Shown here piece after piece: positions 26,450-36,300 of a stretch of DNA of 64,000 bases (its first letter is position 1; every line of letters starts with the position of its first letter). A program made the position numbers and the translations under genes. Location of the stretch: the NCBI GenBank assembly GCA_030431095.1, contig JAUIJU010000003.1, positions 61,506 to 125,505 of the forward strand. The letters are read 5' to 3'. The notes below the pieces were generated by a model. That model did not search any database and was not told where the DNA came from. It saw only the letters and a list, made by a program, of their open reading frames with translations. This DNA is from Gammaproteobacteria bacterium. Its GTDB lineage: Bacteria > Pseudomonadota > Gammaproteobacteria > Xanthomonadales > SZUA-36.

Positions 26450-28327
26450 CTACCAGGCGATCCCGTAGTCGTCCCCGTAGTCGCTGGCGCCCCCGTGCAT
26501 CACCCCCTGTTCGTGGTCGAAGAGGATCCCCTGGGACGGGTTGTAGGTCCGCGTCTGCACTTCCACCGAGTAGCCCATGGCCTCGAGCTGGGCGCGCACC
26601 AGGGGTGGCACCCGGTCGGTCAGCACCAGGCGGCCGGGCGCGGCTTCGTGGGCGCCGAAAGAGGCCTGCATCTGGTAGCTGTGAACGTTGTGCGCCTCGG
26701 CGGCCTGCTGCACGTTCATGCCGAATTCCACCACGTTGAGAAAGAACTGGAGCAGGTTCTGGTCCTGCAGGTCACCGCCCTGGATGGAGAAGGAAAAGTA
26801 GGGTTTGCCGTCCCGCAGCGCCATGCCGGGCGTCAGCGTAACCCGCGGACGCTTGCCCGGCGCCACCACGTTGTAGGGATTCAGGGACTCGTCAAGGACG
26901 AAGCTCTGCATGCGCTGGCTGAGCCCGATGCCCGTATCGCCGGCGACGAAGGCCGGGATCCAGCCCCCGGAAGGCGTCACGGAAACGACCCAGCCGGCGG
27001 CGTCGGCCGCCTGGATGGCGGTGGTGCCGGCGACGAAGCTTTTATCGAGGTCCCGGATCGCCGCCTGCTGGAACCCGGCCTCACCTTCACCCTCGGCGGC
27101 CGGTGGAACCAGTGTCCAGGCGCGGCGCAGCGATTCGAACGGGTTGTCCCCTTCCTGGAAAGCGTAGGGGTCCCCCGGCAGGTAGTCGAGCAGGTTCCGC
27201 TCACTGGGGATCAGCCGGCGGCGCTCGGCCGCGTAGTCCTTGGACAGCAGGCCGGCCACCGGCTCCTCCGGAGGAAAATACGGGTCGCCGTAGTAGAAGT
27301 CCCGGTCCGCGTAGGCCAGGTTCATGGCCTGGTAGAGGGTATGGATGTAACGGGTGCTGTTGTGGCCCATGGCCCCGAGGTCGTAGCCCTCGAGCAGGTT
27401 GAGCGCCTGCAGCATCACGGGTCCCTGTGTCCAGGTGGTCAGCTTGTAGACGTCGATGTCGCGGTAACGGGTGGACACCGGTTCCTCGAAGCGCACTTTC
27501 CAGTCAGCGAGGTCGTTCGCCATGAACAGGCCGCCCGCTGCGCGGGTGGCGGCGACGATGTCATCGGCGATGTCACCGCGGTAAAAGCGCTCCTGGGCGG
27601 CGTAGATGGCTTCCTTGCGGTCGGCGCCGGCGGCCAGCGCCTCCGCCTCGGTGTCCACGAGTTTCTGCAGGGTCGCGAGCAGGTCCGGCTGGCGGAAGAT
27701 CTCGCCCGGGTACGGCGCCGCGCGTTGTTCCGGCCTGTCCGGGTCGTGGTGTGGCAGGAAGACCGCGATTGAGGATGGCCAACGCTCGATCACGTCGCGC
27801 CGCCGTTCGATGTTGTCGGCCTGTGCGGCCTCGATGGGATAGCCTTCGGCCATTTGCATGGCCGGCGCCAGTACTTCGGCCAGGGACAGCTGGCCGTACT
27901 CGGCGACCATGGTCATCAGGCCGCCCGGCGTTCCCGGTGTTACCGCCGCCAGGGGACCGTATTCCGGGGGGAAGGCCATGCCCCGTTCGCGAAAAAAGGC
28001 CGGCGTGGCGCCGGTTGGCGCGACGCCCAGGGCATTGAGACCGATCACCTCTTTGGTGTTCGGGTTGTAGATCAGCGCCTGCGTTTCACCGCCCCAGCTC
28101 AGCACGTCCCACATGGTGCAGGTTACCGCCAGCATGGCGGCGGCCGCGTCCACGGCGTTGCCGCCGCGTTCGAACATCATGGCCCCGGCGGTGGCGCCCT
28201 GCGGTTTGCCGGTAATGGCCATCCAGTGCTTGCCGAGCAGCACCGGCCTGGCGGTGTCCTGGGCCGGCGCCGCGCTGGTCACGGCGAGCATGCCCGTGGC
28301 GATGAAGGCATAGAAAAAAAAGCGCAT
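26450..28327 (-). CDS. gamma-glutamyltransferase family protein, exported
   Basis: A 625-residue Ntn-hydrolase precursor with signal peptide (cleavage near A-P-A-Q23). The N-terminal E-R-G-G-N-A-V-D-A-A-A-A and the processing site A-G-T435-T436 identify the GGT family, so autocleavage would yield large and small subunits with Thr435 as nucleophile. The sequence after the Thr (A-I-Q-A-A-D-A-A-G-W-V-V) departs from the strict glutathione-hydrolase motif, so the substrate may be another gamma-glutamyl or acyl compound. The ATG at 28327 is preferred because it directly precedes the signal. Confidence 0.85.
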   Translation of the reverse strand: MRFFFYAFIATGMLAVTSAAPAQDTARPVLLGKHWMAITGKPQGATAGAMMFERGGNAVDAAAAMLAVTCTMWDVLSWGGETQALIYNPNTKEVIGLNALGVAPTGATPAFFRERGMAFPPEYGPLAAVTPGTPGGLMTMVAEYGQLSLAEVLAPAMQMAEGYPIEAAQADNIERRRDVIERWPSSIAVFLPHHDPDRPEQRAAPYPGEIFRQPDLLATLQKLVDTEAEALAAGADRKEAIYAAQERFYRGDIADDIVAATRAAGGLFMANDLADWKVRFEEPVSTRYRDIDVYKLTTWTQGPVMLQALNLLEGYDLGAMGHNSTRYIHTLYQAMNLAYADRDFYYGDPYFPPEEPVAGLLSKDYAAERRRLIPSERNLLDYLPGDPYAFQEGDNPFESLRRAWTLVPPAAEGEGEAGFQQAAIRDLDKSFVAGTTAIQAADAAGWVVSVTPSGGWIPAFVAGDTGIGLSQRMQSFVLDESLNPYNVVAPGKRPRVTLTPGMALRDGKPYFSFSIQGGDLQDQNLLQFFLNVVEFGMNVQQAAEAHNVHSYQMQASFGAHEAAPGRLVLTDRVPPLVRAQLEAMGYSVEVQTRTYNPSQGILFDHEQGVMHGGASDYGDDYGIAW

Positions 28328-28393
28328 CGAATGATTCTCCGGGGCCTGGGGGGGCGAGCATAGCATTCCGGGCCGAGGGCGGACTTCCCTGGA

Positions 28394-30325
28394 TCAGCTG
28401 CCGACCGTGCCGCCGTCTTCGCGCGTCACCACCACCACGGACGGGCGCGGCGGCCGGTCCTCGACAAAATCAGGCCAGCGCGTGGCGGGGCGCTCGAAAC
28501 GGGCGCCGTCGGCATCACCCGGGTGTTGCACGGCCAGGAACAGGCTGCGGCCATCCGGGGCGAAACGCGGCCCGCACACTTCCGCCCCCACCGGGGCGCG
28601 AAAGAAGGCCCGCCCGGTGCCGCGGCGCTCGCCGTCGGTTTCCAGGGCCCAGATCCCGTCTGCCGCGCCGGTTTTATCATTGCCGTCGGTGGCCACCCAC
28701 AGACGCCCTTGCGGGTCGATGGCGGCATTGTCCGGCGAGCCGAACCAGCCATGTTCCGTGGTGGCGTGGTTCCAGGTCGCGCCTTCATCGGGCACGGCCG
28801 GGTTACCGCAACGCACCAGGATGTCCCATCGCGAACGGGTGGCCGCGAAGTCGCCTCCGGGCTCGGTGATCTCGATGATGTGGCCGCTGAGGTTGGGGCC
28901 TCGCGGGTTGGCGGCGTCGGCCTGCTCGGGCGTGCGCTGATGGTTGTTGGTCAGCATCACGTACGCCTTGCCGCTGCCCGGGTCCGGCTCGACGTCCTCC
29001 GGCCGGTCCATGGGGGTCGCCCCGAGGAGGTCCGCGGCACGCCGGGTCTCGATCAGCACGTCGGCCTGGGTGTGGAAGCCGTTGTCGGCATTCAGAGGCC
29101 CCTGGCCGTGCACCAGGGGCAGCCAGTCGATATCGCCGTCGGCGTCGAAGCGCGCCACGTGCAACACCCCGTCGTCCAGCAGGTCCCGATTGGCCTGCCG
29201 ATCGTGGGGAGAATAGGCCCGGCGCGTCACGAACTTGTACAGGTAGTCGAATCGCTGATCATCGCCCATGTAGAGGACCACGCGACCGTCCGGGGCGACC
29301 ACCGACTCCGCGCCCTCGTGCTTGAAGCGGCCCAGCGCGGTGCGCTTGACGGGAACCGAGTCCGGGTCCATCACGTCCACTTCCACCACCCAGCCGTAGC
29401 GATTGGGTTCGTTGGGTTCCTGGCCGACATCGAAACGGTCGAAATGACGGCCCCAGTCATACCAGCGACCCGGCACGCCGTACCGGGCGTGATTATCCGC
29501 TTCGGGGTGATGCTCGGGAACCTGCCCCAGGAAATTGCCGTTGAAGTTTTCCTCGGCCATCAGGTAGGTGCCCCAGGGGGTCACGCCACCGGCACAGTTG
29601 TTCATGGTTCCGGCCACGGTGCGTCCCTGGGGGTCCTCCGTGGTGCGCAGCCGGGGGTGGCCGGCGGCCGGGCCGCTGACGCGCATGGGCGTGCCGTCGG
29701 CGCACACGCGTCGGTTGTAGGGTGAGTCGAGCACCACCCGCCATCGACCCTCCTCTCGCACAACTTCCACCACCGAACCACCGTGCGCCGCCATTTCGAC
29801 TTCCACCTGCTCGCGAGTCAGTCGCCTGGGCCATTCATCGCCCAGGCCGGGAAACATCAATGCGGTGGTGGTGTACTCGTGGTTGACGCACAGCAGTGCC
29901 CGGTTCTGCTGTCCTGCATCGAGGGTCAGCGGCACGTAACCGATAAAGTCGTTGTTGTAACCGAACTGCAGGCGCTGGGCCGCCGCCGTCTGCGCACCCG
30001 CGTCAAACTCCGGTGCTCCGGGGAACAGGGCGTCTCCCCAACGCAGCAGCACGTCGGAACGATAGCCGTTCGGAACGTGGTGCGTGGTGTCCATGCCCCG
30101 GGGGATCTCTGTGAAACCGAATGCCGGCGGTGCTTCGGTACCGGAGCCCCCTCGGCCTGCCGGCCTGGCCGGCCCCGTGCAGCCGGCCAATGCCAGGTAG
30201 CTGCCCGCCAGGGCCGAGGCGCCGATGAATCCGCGCCGGGAAAACCGCCGCTCGACCACCTCCGCCAGGGTATCGGTATCTCCTACACGCGGATTGACGG
30301 AAGTGTTTTCGGAATCGTCCACCAT
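28394..30325 (-). CDS. phoX: PhoX-family alkaline phosphatase (DUF839)
   Basis: A 643-residue exported phosphatase. The Tat motif R-R-F-S-R-R-G-F-I-G is followed by a hydrophobic stretch and L-A-L-A-G-C, so it may also be lipidated. The body matches PhoX-type phosphatases (Ca/Fe-dependent, cofactor folded before Tat export), with V-N-H-E-Y-T, N-N-C-A-G-G-V-T-P-W-G-T, E-E-N-F-N-G-N and W-V-V-E-V-D-V. Such enzymes release phosphate from monoesters. It starts 18 bp after the giant repeat-protein gene on the same strand and may share its transcript. No pho box was found. Confidence 0.88.
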   Translation of the reverse strand: MVDDSENTSVNPRVGDTDTLAEVVERRFSRRGFIGASALAGSYLALAGCTGPARPAGRGGSGTEAPPAFGFTEIPRGMDTTHHVPNGYRSDVLLRWGDALFPGAPEFDAGAQTAAAQRLQFGYNNDFIGYVPLTLDAGQQNRALLCVNHEYTTTALMFPGLGDEWPRRLTREQVEVEMAAHGGSVVEVVREEGRWRVVLDSPYNRRVCADGTPMRVSGPAAGHPRLRTTEDPQGRTVAGTMNNCAGGVTPWGTYLMAEENFNGNFLGQVPEHHPEADNHARYGVPGRWYDWGRHFDRFDVGQEPNEPNRYGWVVEVDVMDPDSVPVKRTALGRFKHEGAESVVAPDGRVVLYMGDDQRFDYLYKFVTRRAYSPHDRQANRDLLDDGVLHVARFDADGDIDWLPLVHGQGPLNADNGFHTQADVLIETRRAADLLGATPMDRPEDVEPDPGSGKAYVMLTNNHQRTPEQADAANPRGPNLSGHIIEITEPGGDFAATRSRWDILVRCGNPAVPDEGATWNHATTEHGWFGSPDNAAIDPQGRLWVATDGNDKTGAADGIWALETDGERRGTGRAFFRAPVGAEVCGPRFAPDGRSLFLAVQHPGDADGARFERPATRWPDFVEDRPPRPSVVVVTREDGGTVGS

Positions 30326-30343
30326 GACAGTTCGGTCTCGCGG

Positions 30344-33300
30344 CTATCGCCGTCGGAACGCCCCCAGCCCCACCAGGGACAACAGCAGGAACAGCAGCGC
30401 CATGGCCGGTGCGCCCAGGGTTGGAATCGTGATGTAGCCCCGGATGCCCGCGCTCGCCTCGACGCAGTCCTGGCCCCGGGCGCGGTCGTCGTCGGCCGAC
30501 CCGGTGTTGAATTCGTCCCAGCAGGCGTCGGCGACATTGGTGGTGGCGCCGGACTGGTTGATGCGCGTGCGGAAGGCGATGACGATTTCGTTGGACAGTT
30601 GCGCTTCCGAGGCATTGTTCGACGCGCCGAAGTCCGGGCCGATGATCGCCTCGACCTCGATGCGGTCCATCGACGCGTTGTAGACCACCGAGAGGCACTG
30701 GCTGGTGCCGGTGGGCGTGCAGCTGGCCGACCCCGCCACGTAGCTCTGGTGCGGCGGAATCGGGTCATGGACGGACACCCTCAGGTCCGTGGTGTTGAGG
30801 TTGTTGAACCACACCATGCGCCAGGCCACGTGGTTGTCATCGACCTGCGTGGCCGACTTGCGACCGGCCGGGCGGAACATGATCACGAGGGTGTCCTCGT
30901 CATCCGTGTTGTTGGCCGGCGTCGGATCGAGACCGTTGCTGCCGTCGTCGGCGATCACCGCCGTGTTGATCACCTCCGCCTGTCCGGGCGGAATCGGATC
31001 GTCCACGCGCACCCCGAAGCGAGCGGTGCCGCTGGCGCCGACGGGCATGTCGCCCAGGACCAGCGTGCAGACGGTACCGGCCGGGTCTCCGTCCGCGCAG
31101 CTCCACACATTCGGCAGGCTGCCGATGGCCGCGTAGGTAGTGCCCACCGGTACGGTCTCCGTGATGACCACGCCGGTGGCGTCCTGGTTGCCGACCTGCT
31201 GATAACTGAGCGTGTAGGGAATCACGGCGCCCGGCCGGCCGATGATGTCGTTGTCGTCCTTGGCGATGACCAGGTCCGGCTGGGCGATCACCGGCGTGGT
31301 GTCGAAGGCCAGCGCGATGATCGGGATTCCCTGGCTGTTGCTGCCGTCGTCGCTGATGAACACGCCGTTCTGGATCTGTTCCACCCCGGCGGGCAGCGGC
31401 GCGACCACGCGCACGGCGAAATTGGCCGTACCCTGGTCGCCGGCGTCCAGCGCGCCGATGGCCAGCGTGCAAGGGGTGCCGGCGGAGCTGCCGTCGGCGC
31501 AGCTCCAGGCATAGGGCGCGCTGGCCGCGGCATCGTAGAAACTGTTGTCCGGCACCACGTCGCGCAACTGGACGCCGACCGCGTCCTGGGTGCCGATGTT
31601 CTCGTAGTCCACCTGGTAAACCACGGTGCCGCCGGGCACGGTGGAGATGCCGCCGTCGTCCTTGGTGATGTCCAGTGCGGGGGCCGCGAGGATCGGCGTC
31701 ACGTCATCGTCATCGTCGGTTGAGCCGCTGTCGTCCTCGATGAAGGCCTGGTTCGCGACCTCGGTCACGTTGATCGGCAGCGGGTTGTCCACCGTCGCCG
31801 CGAAATACACCGTGCCGCCCTCCCCGGCGCCCAGGGCACCGATCACCAGGGTGCACACGGTGGCTGGCGGCGCGCCCGTGGCGCAGGACCAGCCCGGGGT
31901 GGAGGCGCCGGCATTGAAGGTCGTATTGGCCGGAACGGCATCGGTGATCACCACGCCCACGGCGTCCTGGTTGCCGATGTTGCCGTAGTTGAGCGCGTAA
32001 ACCACGGTGCCACCCGCGGCGGCGATGTCGGAAACATCATCCTTCTCGATGGACATTTCCGGCGCCGCCTCGATGGGCACCACCGTCGGGTCGTCGGGGT
32101 CGGGTGTATCGGGGTCGTCGGAATCAAAGTCCGGCAGTTCGAGGCTGCCGACCTGCGCCTGGTTGACGAACTCCATCGCCACTTGGGCGGGGTACGGCAG
32201 CGGCACGGCCACCTGGTAGGTGAAGCTGGCGGTCGCATTGCCCGGAATGCTGGGGAACAGCACCTCGATGCCGGTATCACCCGCCACGTTGCCCATGACC
32301 ACGGTTCCCGTACCGCTGGTGATGATCACGGACCCTGCCTGGAACTCGCCCAACGGGTCCGGCTGGTCGGTGACGGTCACCTCGGTGGCCTCGCCGAGAC
32401 CCGTGTTGCTCACCTCGATGGTGTAGGTCACCAGGTCGCCGGGCACCGCCGGGTTGTTGGGCCCGCTCCAGGCCTTGGTGGCGTCGAGAATGGGCAAGGC
32501 CAGGGTGTCCGCGGCCTGCGCCGTGGTCTCCCGCGCGGCGGGATCCTGCGCGCGCAGTGACAGGGCGAGGGCGTCCGCGGTGTTGGGCACCTCGTCGACT
32601 GGCGACGGCACCACCAGTTCCAGGCTGAACACCACGCTGCGGCTGCCGCCGGGGAAGATGACCTGGTTTTCCGCCGGCAGGTCCGGGTCGTTTTCGGGTC
32701 CGAAGGACACGGTGGTCACGCCACCGGCGGAGACCGCGTCGACCGCCCAGCCGGTCGGCACCGTTTCGGCCTGTAGGCTCCCGGCTACGAAGATGGTCTC
32801 GTCGAACTCATCGGTCACCAAGGTGGAAAACGCCGGGCCGGTGCCGGTATTGGTCACCGTCAGGGTGATGGGCACCCGACTGTCCTCGATCTCGCCGAAG
32901 GCCTTGCTCAACGCCAGTTCGGGTTCGACCACGTCGACCGTGGCCTGGGCGGTGCGCGTGATGATGCCGTTGGCCGGGCCGAACTCGAACACGGCGTCGT
33001 TGGTCAGCTGGTCGCCGCCTGCGTTACCCGGCACGTCCAGCACCCGCGCGGTGATGCGCACGGCAATGGTGTCGTCCAGGTCCTGCTGGTTGTCGTTGAC
33101 GTTGGTGACGTCCCCGAATTCGAAAGTCACCGTGTTGCCGGTAATGTTCGGCGTACCCGACAGGCTGGTGCTGATATTGGCGCCTAGTGTGTGCATGCTG
33201 GCGCCCTCGATGGCCAGTTCGGCCGGCAGCGTGTCGGTCAGCGTGACGTTGGCGGTGGTGCCGTTGATGAAACCGGCCACCAACTCGTAGGTCACCAACT

Positions 33301-36300
33301 CGCCAATGGTCAAGTCGATCAGCGCAGGGTCGCCCTGGTCTTCGGCGGTGGCGAGCACGCTGGTGTTGACCAGGCGCTTGAATACCTCACCATCGCCCGG
33401 TGCAAACAAAGTGATCTGGTCGGTGTCCCCACCCACACGGCTTTCGGCGGAGCCGGGCGCGGATTCCCAGTCCAGCGTGGACTGGTTGATCGACACCCCG
33501 GGCACGGGGAGATTCACGGCTGTGCGCACCTGGTACTCGATGGTACAGCTGCCGGTATCCAGCGGCAGTTCGTCGAAGCTGAAGCTGACCAGGGCAGGCG
33601 GCGAGCCGGCCAGGGAGGAATCCACCACCAGCCCGGGACAATCCGAACTCACCGTGGCGTCGTCCTCCCACAACACGAACTCGTCCAGCGCGTCGGTCAG
33701 CTCGATCGTGAATGCCGGCGCCGAGGAATCCGGCAGGTGGCTGACGACCAGGCTGACGTCGACCAGCTCATCGGCGCCGCGCACGTCCAGTTCCAGGCTG
33801 CCGTCGATCCACTGGTTCAGCTCGAGTCGGGGCTCGACCACGGTGATCGGCGCCTGGTCACCCATGGTCAGATTGGCCGAATCGAGGCCGGCGGTGTTGA
33901 ACAGGAAGTCCACGCCGACCGGGATGCCCTGGTTGATGGGCAGGTCCTTGACGATGCCCACCACCTCGAACACCACCTGGTCGTCTGGACCGACGGTGTC
34001 CGGGTTCGCATTCGGTGTGTTGACCACGTCGCCCAGAATCCACGTCGCGGTGTCATCGAAACCCTGGTCGCCGAAGCTGCAGTCCGGCTGGCAATCGGCG
34101 CCCGGGTCGCCATGGGCGGCGCCACCGGAAAGCGTCAGGTCGGCGCCGATGGCGAGGATGGACGAGGACATCAGCTCCACGGCGCCATTGAGCGACGGCA
34201 GCACGTCGGCCACGGAGACCGCCTCGGTGGTGCCGTCCGGAAAGGTCGCGGTGATCTCGAAGGTCACGGTTTCGCCGATCGTGACCTGCTCGTTCTCCGT
34301 TTGCGGAATGTCGCTACCGACCAGCAGTTTCTCCAGGCCCGGATCGCCTACGGTCACCGGCCACTCGGCGTCATCGCTGTAGCTGCGCTCGTCCTCGTTG
34401 GTGGGCGTGAAGGCATCCAGCGAGGTCCATGTGACATCGGCGTGGTTGATGATCAAGGTGCCCGACACCGCGGCCACGCTGACGGTGGCCTGGAACTCAA
34501 TCTCGCAGCTGGCGCCGAGCGGGAACGCCGTCCAGGCGGCGCTGACCGTATCACCGGACTCGACAGGGCCTGTATCCGGCGCCGCGGTGCAGTTCGCGCC
34601 GACCGCCACCGTACCTGGCACCAGCTGCAGCTCGGGTGGCAGCGTATCGGACAGCATCACATCGTAGGCCACGGCGCTCGATCCGCCCTGGTGCGCGACC
34701 CGCAACGTGTAGGTGATGGTGTCACCGGCCTCCACCGAGCCCGTGTCGGCGCTCTTGGTCAACGACAGCAGCGGTTCCACGATGCGGATCGCCGCAGTGT
34801 CGCTGCCGGACAGGCCCTGGTTGAAGAGGACGGTACCGACATTGTCGTCTTGCGCGCTGTTCTGGTTGACCGGCAGATTCTTGACCCGCGCCACCACCTC
34901 GACCTCGATGAGGTCGTCCTCGTTCACCTGGCTGTCCGGGTCGTTGAAGATGACCATCGGGAAATCCACGCCGACGAAGTCATCCAGGCCGTCGCCCAGG
35001 GACAGGTCGTCCAGGACGGGGACCGGCACAACGCCCGGAACCGTTAGCTGCGCGCCGTAGGGCTGGCGGACCGTCGCGGAGATCACTTCCAGCACGGCGC
35101 CGCCCGTGGGCAGCGTGTCCTCGATGGCCAGGTTGGTGGTGTCGCCTTCGGGCAGGGTGGCCGTGAGCAGAAAGGTCACTTCCTCGCCCACCGCCAGTTC
35201 TTCCACGCCACCTTCGGCCACGGTATCCACCTGGCTGGAGGCAATGACCGTCTTGGTGATACCGACGTCGAAAATCTTCAGGTCCGCGCAGCTTTCGTCC
35301 TCGTAGGTATTGGCGGCGCCGCCGGGGCCGGTGGTGTCGCCCGTGCGCTCCACGGCCAGGGCGTTGGAAGGCGGCGAAGGCAGCGTGGGGTCGTCGTCGT
35401 CAAGGCTGGACCAGCGGCCCTGCACGCAGTTGGTCAGGACCGTACCCGCCGGAATCGGCGGCTGACCCGTGGTGTCGAACACCAGGGTGCAGTCCGATCC
35501 GACCGGGAACTCGTTCCACAGGGCATTGAGCTGCAGGGTGGCCAGGCTGTAACCCGAAGGCTGCAAATTGCAGTTCTCGAAGGTGAGCGTGTTGCCGTCC
35601 GGTGTCACACCCAGCGGAAAGGCGTCTACCAGGCTGAACTCGAAGGCCTCGGCATTGGAGTTGCCCGCATGACGAACGCGGATTCTGACCGTGGCCGGGT
35701 TGCCGCTGTCCGCCGAGGCGGGATCGAACTGCTTGGTGATGTCGAGGGTGGGCTCGACCACCGTGACGTTGGGCGCGAAGTCCTGCGCCTGCCCACGACC
35801 GGCGGCCGTAGCCCAGCTCCACAGGGCCCGGTTGTGCAGCGTGGCGCCCCGCACGTTGCCGGCGGTGTTCAACACGCGGGCGGTGTAGTTGAGCGTGATG
35901 GTCTCGGGTATGCCGTTGTCGGTATTGGCGTTGACCACGTCGCCGAAACCGAAGTCGACTTCCGTGGGGCCGACCAGGAGCCGGCGGTCGGGGCCTTCGT
36001 CCCCGCCGCCCTGCGCGACAATGGCCGCGTTGGCGATGACCCCCGGGTCGAAACTGCCGACCGAGGTCGACAGGCCGGGGGAGGCGACGATCGAATCCAG
36101 CGCCACGAAGGCCAGGCCCGGCGTGAGCAGGTCATCGAACTGCACCTGCGGGGAAGCACCTTCCGGCACCGTGATCACCACCTGGTAGGACACCATCTCC
36201 CCGATGTGCGCCCTTTGCAGATTCCCGGCGTAGCCCGGCGTGACCGCGGTGATGGACTTGCTGACGGATGGCGTGGCCAGAGTCAGCTCCGCGGAATCGG

